Source of the DNA: Neobacillus drentensis NBRC 102427
GTDB lineage: Bacteria > Bacillota > Bacilli > Bacillales > Cytobacillaceae
Assembly (NCBI RefSeq): GCF_001591445.1
Contig: NZ_BCUX01000030.1
Location: forward strand, 1 to 64,000
Direction: 5' to 3'
DNA: 64,000 nt
Each line of letters begins with the position of its first letter. Position 1 is the first letter of the stretch. The notes under the pieces were generated by a model. It was not told the origin of the DNA. It did no database searches and saw nothing but the letters and a program-made list of their open reading frames with translations. Of this stretch, positions 51,680 through 58,895 are shown in pieces. Made by a program: the position numbers and the translations under genes.

Positions 51680-52156
51680 CTATTTCACCGAAACCTTGGT
51701 ATTCTCAAATTCCTCTTCAGCTACTTTTTTGACTCTCTCACAAAATTGAACGACGATTTTATCACTAGCAAAAAATAAGAATAATTTGAGGAAGGATTTT
51801 AGCGGTTGATTCGTGCAGGTATATTTAAACAGAGTTTTCTGATCATCGAGTGCTGTTAATTCATACAAAGCAGTGATTTCAAACATCTTGGCAAGTGTAA
51901 AGCCCACTTTTAATTTCCGTTTAGCAGGAGTATTTACATATTCTATTGTCTCAACATCGTACTCCTCGATTCGTTTTCCTTCTTTGTATTTCTGACGATA
52001 GATGCTTCCTACTCCTTCAGTCGTCACTTTGACCGGTTGATGATCCACGACTTGTGGCATAATTTTTTGCATGTCCTCTACTGAGCCATTTAACAATCCC
52101 CATACCTGATCAATCGGAGCATTAATTTTAATTTCCTTCGACCATTCTTTCAACAA
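51680..52156 (-). CDS. SRPBCC (START-like) family protein
   Basis: 158 aa, TTG start after GAGGTGAT. Pattern KEIKINAPIDQVWGLLNGSVEDMQKIMP at the N-terminus, a central beta region, and a C-terminal amphipathic helix are typical of the polyketide-cyclase/Bet v1-like fold that binds hydrophobic ligands. No catalytic assignment possible. Convergent with the AddA-like gene. Confidence 0.75.
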   Translation of the reverse strand: MLKEWSKEIKINAPIDQVWGLLNGSVEDMQKIMPQVVDHQPVKVTTEGVGSIYRQKYKEGKRIEEYDVETIEYVNTPAKRKLKVGFTLAKMFEITALYELTALDDQKTLFKYTCTNQPLKSFLKLFLFFASDKIVVQFCERVKKVAEEEFENTKVSVK

Positions 52157-52378
52157 TCATCACCTCGTGCTAATTTTTTTATAATTATTAATTATTCTGC
52201 ACTTAACAGGAATATCCTTTCTTTTAAAGTATGATACTGAGCCAATGCCCAAATCAATTAGTGTGTGTCGTTCCTTTCCTTACAGATAAAACCAACCAAT
52301 TTCGCCTGAGCAACTTTGAATAGTTTTCACTTATCGTGTGATATTATATAAATTAATCGAAGAAAACGAGGTGTCTAC

Positions 52379-53101
52379 ATGAAAATTGAAGTTTGGTCAG
52401 ATTATGTATGTCCGTTTTGTTATATTGGAAAACGCCGATTAGAATTGGCGTTAGACCAATTTCCACATAGTGATCAGGTAGAGGTAGAATTTAAAAGTTT
52501 TGAGCTTGACCCAAATTCTCCAAAAAATGTTGGACTGAACATCCATGAAGTATTAGCCGGAAAATATGGGATGAGTATTGAAAAAGCGAAGGAAGCAAAT
52601 CAAGGAGTGGGGCAGCAGGCAGCCACGGTAGGGTTAACTTTCAATTTTGAAGAGATGAAACCTACAAATACGTTTGATGCCCATCGCCTGGCTAAATTTG
52701 CTAAGTCACAAGGGAAGGAATCAATTGTTTCTGAAAAGTTGCTACAAGCCTACTTTACAGATTCGAAACATCTTGGTGAGTTTGAAACATTGGCTGACAT
52801 TGCTGAGGCAGCAGGATTAAATCGTCAAGAAGTGTTAAATGTCCTAAATGATAAAAATGCCTATGCGAGTGATGTTCGCAATGATGAATCCCTTGCTCAG
52901 CAGTATGGTGTTCGCGGTGTACCTTATTTTGTCATTAATCAAAAATATGCGATTTCTGGTGCCCAACCGACAGAAACATTTATGGGGGCGCTGCAAAAAG
53001 TCTGGGAGGAAGAGTCTCCGACACCAGTACTTCAAGATCTATCTACGGAAGAAGATGTTAGTTGTGCAGATGGCAACTGTGTAATTCCTGAAAAAAAGTA
53101 G
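52379..53101 (+). CDS. DsbA-family oxidoreductase (FrnE-like)
   Basis: 240 aa. Thioredoxin-fold with redox motif C11-P-F-C14 (VCPFCYIGKRR), the DsbA helical insert, and the cis-Pro loop GVRGVPYF. No signal peptide, so cytosolic, as for the FrnE/2-hydroxychromene-isomerase-like branch. The C-terminus adds two more cysteines (SCADGNC), a feature of FrnE proteins involved in disulfide exchange under oxidative stress. Ribosome binding site GAGGTG. Confidence 0.88.
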   Translation: MKIEVWSDYVCPFCYIGKRRLELALDQFPHSDQVEVEFKSFELDPNSPKNVGLNIHEVLAGKYGMSIEKAKEANQGVGQQAATVGLTFNFEEMKPTNTFDAHRLAKFAKSQGKESIVSEKLLQAYFTDSKHLGEFETLADIAEAAGLNRQEVLNVLNDKNAYASDVRNDESLAQQYGVRGVPYFVINQKYAISGAQPTETFMGALQKVWEEESPTPVLQDLSTEEDVSCADGNCVIPEKK

Positions 53102-53123
53102 ATATTATTCCAAAAATAAGGAT

Positions 53124-53150
53124 GGGAAAGGAAACTCTGTTTCCTTTCCC
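53124..53150. terminator. Bidirectional terminator between frnE-like and cotG-like genes
   Basis: GGGAAAGGAAAC-TCT-GTTTCCTTTCCC, a perfect 12-bp stem between two convergent genes; T-rich on the plus side. Confidence 0.85.
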
Positions 53151-53169
53151 ATTTGCTTTTTAAGCCTTA

Positions 53170-53694
53170 TTAGCGTCTGCGGACTCTTAAATTCCACATA
53201 TTGCCGTCTTTCCAACAACGGTTGACTATAGTATTGGGACTAGAACCTCTACGCCATCCAGTCCATCTGCAGCGTCTTGAAGTTCTTCTTCTAGAAGTAT
53301 TCCGGTTTCTAGAAGTATTCCGGTTTCTAGAAGTGTTCCGGTTTCTAGAAGTATTCCGGTTTCTAGAAGTATTTCGGTTTCTAGAAGTGTTCCGATTTCT
53401 AGAGGTATTCCGGTTTCTAGAAGTATTCCGGTTTCTAGAAGTATTCCGGTTTCTAGAAGTATTTCGGTTTCTAGAAGTATTTCGGTTTCCAGAAGTATTC
53501 CGATTTCTAGATGTATTCCGTCTAGAAGTGTTCATACGTGAAGTCATCTGCTGTCTTGAAGTTCTTCTTCGGGATGTTTTTCTTCGTGTAGTGCGACGAT
53601 CATGACCAGGATCACGGAACATAAAGCCCCAGAAATCACCTTGTCTTACTTCATCGGCTGCCTGTTGAATATCTTCCGCTGAAAAATCGCTCAT
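53170..53694 (-). CDS. CotG-like tandem-repeat spore coat protein
   Basis: 174 aa with a very strong AAAGGAGGTG ribosome binding site. A 30-residue non-repeated N-terminus (SAEDIQQAADEVRQGDFWGF) precedes Arg/Thr/Ser-rich DNA-encoded repeats: about thirteen copies of a six-residue unit Ser-Arg-Asn-Arg-Asn-Thr. A Trp/Cys-containing basic tail follows. It is divergent from cotH, exactly the position of cotG in B. subtilis, where CotG is a repeat-rich basic coat protein phosphorylated by CotH. Each repeat offers Ser and Thr for phosphorylation. The repeat sequence itself is not that of B. subtilis CotG; the call rests on position and composition. Confidence 0.75.
   Translation of the reverse strand: MSDFSAEDIQQAADEVRQGDFWGFMFRDPGHDRRTTRRKTSRRRTSRQQMTSRMNTSRRNTSRNRNTSGNRNTSRNRNTSRNRNTSRNRNTSRNRNTSRNRNTSRNRNTSRNRNTSRNRNTSRNRNTSRNRNTSRRRTSRRCRWTGWRRGSSPNTIVNRCWKDGNMWNLRVRRR
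53289..53520. repeat. 18-bp tandem repeat array inside the cotG-like gene
   Basis: About thirteen units of TTCTAGAAGTATTCCGGT (plus-strand sense), each with a TCTAGA core. They differ at a few fixed positions (A/G at one site, C/T at another), showing both point divergence and recent unit copying. The 18-bp period keeps the frame. Confidence 0.95.
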
Positions 53695-53900
53695 AGTAAC
53701 TTAGCACCTCCTTTAAGCTTGAAAAGGGAGCAAGACCACTAATTGACCTATTTGTCCAAGTAACTCACTCTTCTTCTACTAAATTACGTGTGTACAGGTA
53801 CATTTGAATGAGGAAAAAGCCTACGCTCGAAAAAAAAGCTGTCCGAGTGGGACCTCCAACCTTTGTTTTTCATACGAATAAAGGAAGGGGGAATAAAAAA

Positions 53901-54992
53901 ATGGACGAGGCTGCAATACTACCGCTCTACAAACTCTTTATAAGACCAATCGACTTGCGGGAGCTGAGAAGGGACATTTGGATCGATGATCCCATTCCGG
54001 CCCAGTTAACAATTGAAGGAAAACGACTCGATATTGATATTGCCTATCGAGGATCCCACATCCGTGATTTAGCGAAAAAGTCTTATCAGGTTTCCTTCTT
54101 CAAACCTAAAAGGTTTAAAGGTTCCAAACAAATTCACTTGAACGCAGAATATAAGGATCCTTCATTAATCAGAAACAAACTGTCATTTGATTTCTTTGCC
54201 GAGCTTGGCGTATTATCGCCTCAGTCGCGTCATATATTTTTAAATCAAAATGGTAAGGCAGAAGGTGTCTATTTGGAAATTGAAAGTGTCGATGAGAATT
54301 TCCTAACAAGAAGGGGCTTACCGAACGGAAGCATTTTTTATGCTGTTGATGGGGATGCAAATTTTTCACTGATGAGTGATCTAGACAAGGAAACCAAAAA
54401 GTCCCTCCAATTAGGATATGAAAGGATAGTTGGCGGACGGGAAGAAGATTTTTACTTACAGGAATTTATTTTTAACATTAATACGTTCTCAAAAAGTGAA
54501 TTCGAAAAAGAAATTCACAAATTTGTTAATATCGATAAATATCTCCGCTGGATGGCTGGTGTTATTTTTACATCCAATTATGATGGCTTCGTTCATAACT
54601 ATGCCCTTTATCGGAATGGAGAAACACGCCTTTTTGAGATTATACCCTGGGATTATGATGCGACATGGGGCCGAGATGTCAATGGGAAAAAGATGGAGCC
54701 TGATTATGTTCCAATTGATGGATTTAATACATTAACCGCACGCATTTTATATGTAGATACCTTTCGTAAGCAATACCGATTGCTTCTTGAAGAAATAATG
54801 GATCAGCATTTTACAGTAGACAATATGATTCCGAAGGTTGACAGACTGACAAAATTAATTCGTCCGTTTGTTATTCAAGACCCATATAAAAAACAAAATA
54901 TAGATATATTTGATCAAGAAAGTGCGGTTATATCGACATATATTGAGGAAAGAAAAAGGTATATCAATAGGAAATTAACCATTCTGGATTAA
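53901..54992 (+). CDS. cotH: CotH, spore coat protein kinase
   Basis: 363 aa from ATG 53901, preceded by AAGGAAGGGGG; an upstream in-frame ATG at 53808 lacks a site and would add 31 residues absent from B. subtilis CotH (362 aa, as I recall). The blocks DIAYRGSHIRDLAKKSYQ, LNAEYKDPS, VYLEIESVDENF and EIIPWDYDATWGRD with NYDGFVHNYALYR match the family. CotH is an atypical protein kinase that phosphorylates CotB and CotG in the mother cell and organises the inner and outer coat. It lies back to back with its probable substrate gene. Confidence 0.95.
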   Translation: MDEAAILPLYKLFIRPIDLRELRRDIWIDDPIPAQLTIEGKRLDIDIAYRGSHIRDLAKKSYQVSFFKPKRFKGSKQIHLNAEYKDPSLIRNKLSFDFFAELGVLSPQSRHIFLNQNGKAEGVYLEIESVDENFLTRRGLPNGSIFYAVDGDANFSLMSDLDKETKKSLQLGYERIVGGREEDFYLQEFIFNINTFSKSEFEKEIHKFVNIDKYLRWMAGVIFTSNYDGFVHNYALYRNGETRLFEIIPWDYDATWGRDVNGKKMEPDYVPIDGFNTLTARILYVDTFRKQYRLLLEEIMDQHFTVDNMIPKVDRLTKLIRPFVIQDPYKKQNIDIFDQESAVISTYIEERKRYINRKLTILD

Positions 54993-55012
54993 TATCACAA
55001 GTGAGAATGGTG

Positions 55013-55040
55013 CCATCCTGTTTGTTGGATGGTTTTTTTT
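55013..55040 (+). terminator. Terminator of cotH
   Basis: CCATCC (55013-55018) pairs with GGATGG (55027-55032), then eight T. Confidence 0.9.
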
Positions 55041-55151
55041 ATTTTAAGAATAAGTAAAAGTAGGATTTCACAAAGATATGTCGAAATTCTAAACTATCTG
55101 TTATTTTAAGGAATTATTTTCAATAAATTGTTAAAAAGGAGGGTTTTTGAA

Positions 55152-56216
55152 GTGGCATCTTTTTGTTCGAATTGTGGAATGGAACTTAAAAGTGGACAGC
55201 AGTTTTGCAAAGAGTGTGGAACAAAGGTTAGGAGTCCTGATTCCTTAGAATCCGGACATTTCCCGCAGATGGAGCGAGCGACCATCAAGGAAAATACATT
55301 CCAAAAGAATAATAAAAATACATATATTGCAATCTTTACAATTGTTGGTCTGATATTGATCGGGGTTTCAGCCTTTTTTGTTGTAAATATGTTAAAAGAA
55401 CCCAAAAAGGAGGTTTCAACCACTCCTGTTACTTCCACTGTAAAAGAAAACGACTCCGACTCATCAGTGTCTACTCCAAAGGATGATGAAAGTGTTGCTA
55501 TAAATGGGGAAGATTCTACTCTAAGAGACTATACAAGGAAATTGAATCAATTAAAAATAACTTCTGGCGGTACAAACATTGCGATTGGTAATTGGGAAAT
55601 AAGCAATCGAAATGGAATGTTATCATTAAAAGCAAGAAACATTTCATCAAAAGATTTAAATCAAATTTTTGAACTCTATGATGAAGGGAATTATAGGCCA
55701 CTACAATCATGGGCACGTGAAGTCTATTTCTTATCAGAAGATTTAGCGCAGGAATTGAATGCTGATTGGAAGATTGAGGTAGGTAATACCTGCTCACCTG
55801 AACACCCATTTTCCTTATCTGATTCTGATTTAGCTGCATATTCCGGTTCATGTGGCTATTCTATACCGGTATTATCAGGAACAGACAAGGATAATTTAGC
55901 ATTAGTTATAAACAGTCCGGTATTTTTCTCAACGGTAAACAATGATTTACCGGTTACAAGTGAATATATTTTACCTGACAGTGATATCAGAAAGTTATCA
56001 GGAAGTGAGATTGAGTATTTAACACTTGAAGAACTCAGTTTGGCCAGAAATGAGATCTTTGCAAGGCATGGCCGTATTTTTAAAACAAATTCCTTACAAA
56101 TCTATTTCGATCGGAAAACATGGTACAATCCGGACCCATATTATGACGATACATTAGATAGTATTGAAAGGTTCAATGTAAATTTGATCAAAAGCCGAGA
56201 GGAGTATCTGAAGTAA
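55152..56216 (+). CDS. Zinc-ribbon, single-TM, YARHG-domain envelope protein
   Basis: 354 aa from GTG 55152, eight bases after AAGGAGGG. Zinc ribbon CSNCGMELKSGQQFCKECG at residues 5-23; one transmembrane helix (YIAIFTIVGLILIGVSAFFVV) at about 54-75; an extracytoplasmic region; and a C-terminal YARHG domain (ARNEIFARHGRIF...YFDRKTWYNP), a domain of Bacillota surface proteins probably linked to cell-wall binding. It overlaps the amidase start by one base (TAATG), so the two likely act together on the envelope. Confidence 0.8.
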   Translation: MASFCSNCGMELKSGQQFCKECGTKVRSPDSLESGHFPQMERATIKENTFQKNNKNTYIAIFTIVGLILIGVSAFFVVNMLKEPKKEVSTTPVTSTVKENDSDSSVSTPKDDESVAINGEDSTLRDYTRKLNQLKITSGGTNIAIGNWEISNRNGMLSLKARNISSKDLNQIFELYDEGNYRPLQSWAREVYFLSEDLAQELNADWKIEVGNTCSPEHPFSLSDSDLAAYSGSCGYSIPVLSGTDKDNLALVINSPVFFSTVNNDLPVTSEYILPDSDIRKLSGSEIEYLTLEELSLARNEIFARHGRIFKTNSLQIYFDRKTWYNPDPYYDDTLDSIERFNVNLIKSREEYLK

Positions 56217-57154
56217 TGTCTAAGAAAGCTAAGATTGGAATCACATGCATTATCCTTTTGGCAATTATACCTGTGTACTTTTTCTTTTTTCAGACAGAAA
56301 AGGAAGAAAACGAGAGTATAAGGAAGAATGTAAAGGTGGTCCAAAAAACTACAAAAACAGCTTCAACAGACATAGAGGCTGAAAAAACTGAAACGGCATC
56401 AGCAGACCAAGATAACAAGTCAACAGTCAATAACGAAGAATCGGTTAAGGTAGAAATAAGTAAAGAAGACCCAAAAAGGGTGAATCCTCAGGTTGATGAT
56501 GAAAAAGAAAATGTTCAATCAGACTTTTTAGTGGTGATTGATCCCGGTCACCAACAGCGCGCTAATTTGGAACAGGAACCTGTCGGACCGGGTGCGGCGG
56601 TGACCAAAATTAAAGTAACCGGCGGAACATCCGGTGTTGCCACAGGGAAGCCGGAGTACAAATTAACGTTAGAGGCTTCGCTTATTTTAGGTGAATTACT
56701 TGAAAAAAGAGGGGTAAAAGTCATCTATACCCGAACGACTCATGACGTAAATATGAGTAACAAAGAAAGAGCGGAAATCGCCAATCAAAATCAAGCTGAT
56801 TTATTTGTACGTATCCATGCGGACGGATCAACAAACAGGAATGTAAATGGACTTTCTATCTTAACTCCTTCGGAGGATGACAAATTTACCAAAGCTATTT
56901 TTCAAGATAGTTTACAAGCTTCACAGCTAATTCTAAATGAGACTCAAAAAAATTCGGCGGTTAAGGTAAATGGTATTTCATATCGGGGCGACCTATCAGG
57001 CTTTAATTGGTCCCAAGTGCCTAGCACGTTAATTGAAATGGGATTTATGAGCAATCCAACCGAGGATAAAAACCTGTCAGATACGGGTTATCTTACCAAT
57101 TTACTCACGAACATTGCAGAAGGAATCACGCTCTACTCAAGCAGTAAGCAATAG
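56216..57154 (+). CDS. N-acetylmuramoyl-L-alanine amidase (Amidase_3), membrane-anchored
   Basis: 312 aa. An uncleaved or N-terminal signal helix (8-25), a charged Lys/Glu/Asp linker (26-100), then the zinc amidase: H112 (VIDPGHQ), E153 (LTLEASL), H201 (RIHADG) as ligands and catalytic E274 (LIEMGFMSN). It cleaves the amide between muramic acid and the stem peptide. Coupled to the YARHG protein gene upstream. It resembles CwlC/CwlD-type sporulation amidases, but the role is open. Confidence 0.9.
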   Translation: MSKKAKIGITCIILLAIIPVYFFFFQTEKEENESIRKNVKVVQKTTKTASTDIEAEKTETASADQDNKSTVNNEESVKVEISKEDPKRVNPQVDDEKENVQSDFLVVIDPGHQQRANLEQEPVGPGAAVTKIKVTGGTSGVATGKPEYKLTLEASLILGELLEKRGVKVIYTRTTHDVNMSNKERAEIANQNQADLFVRIHADGSTNRNVNGLSILTPSEDDKFTKAIFQDSLQASQLILNETQKNSAVKVNGISYRGDLSGFNWSQVPSTLIEMGFMSNPTEDKNLSDTGYLTNLLTNIAEGITLYSSSKQ

Positions 57155-57163
57155 TTGCAGTTA

Positions 57164-57207
57164 AAAAGGGTGCAAGCACAACCATCAGTGCCTGACACCC
57201 TTTTTTT
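57164..57207 (+). terminator. Terminator of the amidase gene
   Basis: AAAGGGTG pairs with CACCCTTT through an inner partly paired loop, followed by T7. Confidence 0.85.
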
Positions 57208-57235
57208 ATTATGTTAAATCCCTTTAGTTGATAAT

Positions 57236-57260
57236 TAAAAAAACCATCCGAATTCGGATG
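57236..57260 (-). terminator. Terminator of sda
   Basis: The perfect palindrome CATCCGAATTCGGATG (57245-57260) is followed on the minus strand by GTTTTTTT. Confidence 0.75.
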
Positions 57261-57270
57261 ATCTAAAGAC

Positions 57271-57414
57271 TTAGTTAATTGTTACATGAATTAAATTTCT
57301 ATGACTGATCTCAGTTAGTAATAAATGAATAAAGTCAGTGCCAAGTTCCAGTCGGATGGCTTCGTGGTAGGCATCAATTAAAAAAGTATCTTGTAGCAGC
57401 TGCAGTGATTTCAA
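57271..57414 (-). CDS. sda: Sda, checkpoint inhibitor of sporulation kinases
   Basis: 47 aa from a TTG start with GAGGG 8-9 bases upstream; the ORF can extend to 57465 but without a site. The core LQDTFLIDAYHEAIRLELGTDF with IxxLLTEISHRNL aligns by eye with B. subtilis Sda ([22 protein letters not shown]...EIKRRSL): an antiparallel helical hairpin that binds the dimerisation domain of KinA and blocks phosphorelay when replication is disturbed. Short size, TTG start and composition make it easy to miss. DnaA boxes known for B. subtilis sda were not clearly found upstream. Confidence 0.82.
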   Translation of the reverse strand: MKSLQLLQDTFLIDAYHEAIRLELGTDFIHLLLTEISHRNLIHVTIN

Positions 57415-57648
57415 AATTATATCCCTCGTTATTTTAGATTCTATGATTATCTTAAAATAAATCAAAACTTTTTGGGGGTATTATGATTAAATTCCACAAA
57501 AAGTTCAAACTAGGATAAAAATTTTTACCACTGTGATTTTTTTACTTGTATCTATGCAAAATTTGCTTCTAAAAGAAAGATTCGATGCATCAACATTATT
57601 AATATAATTGATATATGAATTCAAGCAAAGGATTAGAGGTGGGAAGGC

Positions 57649-57816
57649 ATGCTGAGAAAGGTCATTATGGTTCTGGATACTGAAGAAAGTGTGAAAAATG
57701 CAATTAGGGAAATCTTAAAATCGAAAAATAAAGGTCATGATTATGCACTTGATTTAACTAGAATTTTAGATAAGGAACGAAAAACAGCAATTATGAAAAA
57801 GTTAACGAGATTTTAA
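57649..57816 (+). CDS. Small hypothetical protein (55 aa)
   Basis: ATG preceded by AGAGGTGGGAAGG. The protein begins MLRKVIMVLDTEESVKNAI and is basic (many Lys/Arg), with two probable helices, ending KKLTRF. Not recognised. A terminator follows at 57858. Codon use looks normal for the window, so I consider it real but unproven. Confidence 0.5.
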   Translation: MLRKVIMVLDTEESVKNAIREILKSKNKGHDYALDLTRILDKERKTAIMKKLTRF

Positions 57817-57857
57817 ACAACAAAGTTCTTTTCCAAGAGGGAAGATTCCAATTTTAG

Positions 57858-57889
57858 AAAACATATGTCAGCTGCATATGTTTTTTATT
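57858..57889 (+). terminator. Terminator after the 55-aa protein gene
   Basis: AAACATATG (57859-57867) pairs with CATATGTTT (57875-57883), followed by a T-rich tract. Confidence 0.75.
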
Positions 57890-57910
57890 TTTTTGGCTCT
57901 GTAAAACTTG

Positions 57911-58045
57911 CCTGTTGATTTCCGTTCCAGGCGCTTCGCTTTCCGCGGGCGGTCCAGGGAGCCTCCTCGTCGCTGCGCTCCTGCGGGGTCTCCCCTGCCC
58001 CGTCCTCCCGCAGGAGTCTTCGCGCCTTCCACTCCAATCAACAGG
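57911..58045. repeat. GC-rich palindromic repeat element (MITE/REP-like)
   Basis: 135 bp bounded by CCTGTTGATT and its complement AATCAACAGG, with extended imperfect terminal inverted repeats (GTTCCAGGCGC against GCGCCTTCCAC). Inside are further complementary blocks such as GGGGAGACCCCGCAGGAG / CTCCTGCGGGGTCTCCCC. Base composition is far higher in G+C than the AT-rich flanks. It resembles dispersed repeats seen in Bacillus and relatives. Open frames across it on both strands are low-complexity and not genes. The whole stretch 57817-58238 holds only this and the preceding terminator. Confidence 0.7.
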
Positions 58046-58238
58046 GTGCCAAAATCAACAATAATCATTAACATAGCCATTTTTTTAAAAGGATTTATCC
58101 GTGTGTTCAATCTGAATCCAATAAATACCCCCTTGAATTCACCCATTTTTCCATTTTAAGCAGATTGTCCATATCCACTTTAATTTATATTCATATAATT
58201 ACAAGAATACTATTATTAAATGGAGTTGAGGTGCTTTA

Positions 58239-58895
58239 ATGAGTGAGAATGTGTTAGTGATTGCCGCTCATCCTGATGATGAAATTCTTGGGAGCGGCGG
58301 AACAATCAAAAAGTTAATTAATCATGGCTATAAGGTAATTACTGTTATTGCTGCAAAGGGACGAAAGGAAGAGGAGCATCATATTCAGCAATTAATGCTG
58401 CAAGCAAACAAACATTTAGGAGTGGAGGAGGTCCTTTTTTTGGAATTCCCCAATCTATTAATGGAAACGATTCCGCTTGTTGAAATCAATAAATCGATCG
58501 AAGACCTTTTGGACAAGTATAAGCCGGCAATGATTTTCACCCATCATTATGGTGACACCAACAGGGATCACCAAATTTTGTTTCAGGCAGTGTTAACAGC
58601 TGCTCGTCCGTTACCCGGAAAAAAGCCGGTAGAGATTCTTTGTTTTGAAACGGTTTCTTCGAGTGAATGGAGTCAGCATACGAATGATAAGGAGTTTAAA
58701 CCCAATTATTTTGTAGATATTACAAATTCCATCGATGACAAGCTTAAATCACTTCAGCATTATGATGTAGAAATGAGACCATTTCCACATCCTCGTTCTT
58801 ATGATGGGGTGAAATATTTAGCGCGGGTCAGAGGAATGACGGTTGGGGTTGAATACGCGGAAGCTTTTGAAATCATAAGGAGGGTCTGGAAGTGA
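58239..58895 (+). CDS. PIG-L family deacetylase (LmbE-like)
   Basis: 218 aa, GAGTTGAGGTG upstream. The zinc motif AHPDDEILG (10-18) and the second His in FTHHYGDTNRDH define the family of N-acetylglucosaminyl deacetylases (BshB, MshB, PIG-L). The bshB1 gene normally lies with bshA elsewhere, so this copy probably deacetylates a glycan or nucleotide-sugar precursor. It overlaps the next gene, a glycosyltransferase, by 4 bp (GTGA), indicating one operon. Confidence 0.88.
   Translation: MSENVLVIAAHPDDEILGSGGTIKKLINHGYKVITVIAAKGRKEEEHHIQQLMLQANKHLGVEEVLFLEFPNLLMETIPLVEINKSIEDLLDKYKPAMIFTHHYGDTNRDHQILFQAVLTAARPLPGKKPVEILCFETVSSSEWSQHTNDKEFKPNYFVDITNSIDDKLKSLQHYDVEMRPFPHPRSYDGVKYLARVRGMTVGVEYAEAFEIIRRVWK

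Noticed and set aside
53289..53520. Regular repeats that could suggest a CRISPR array
   Set aside because: The 18-bp units are directly adjacent with no unique spacers, and they keep a coding frame of six residues. No cas genes are present.
53201..53605. 134-codon plus-strand frame with Phe-Leu-Glu-Val-Phe-Arg repeats
   Set aside because: It is the complement of the cotG-like repeat array. The minus-strand gene has an excellent ribosome binding site and the expected divergent position to cotH; the plus frame has neither.
53873..53881. CATACGAAT as a SigE or SigK -10 box for cotH
   Set aside because: It would place the transcription start on top of the ribosome binding site; spacing to any -35 is also poor.
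53808..53900. Upstream extension of cotH by 31 codons
   Set aside because: No ribosome binding site at ATG 53808, and the extra residues do not fit the CotH family N-terminus; AAGGAAGGGGG supports ATG 53901.
57480..57560. DnaA boxes upstream of sda
   Set aside because: Only partial matches to TTATCCACA (for example AATTCCACA, 6 of 9) were seen.
57868..58159. Open frames across the GC-rich element on both strands
   Set aside because: They are Pro/Arg/Gly-rich translations of a palindromic repeat, overlap a terminator and lack ribosome binding sites.
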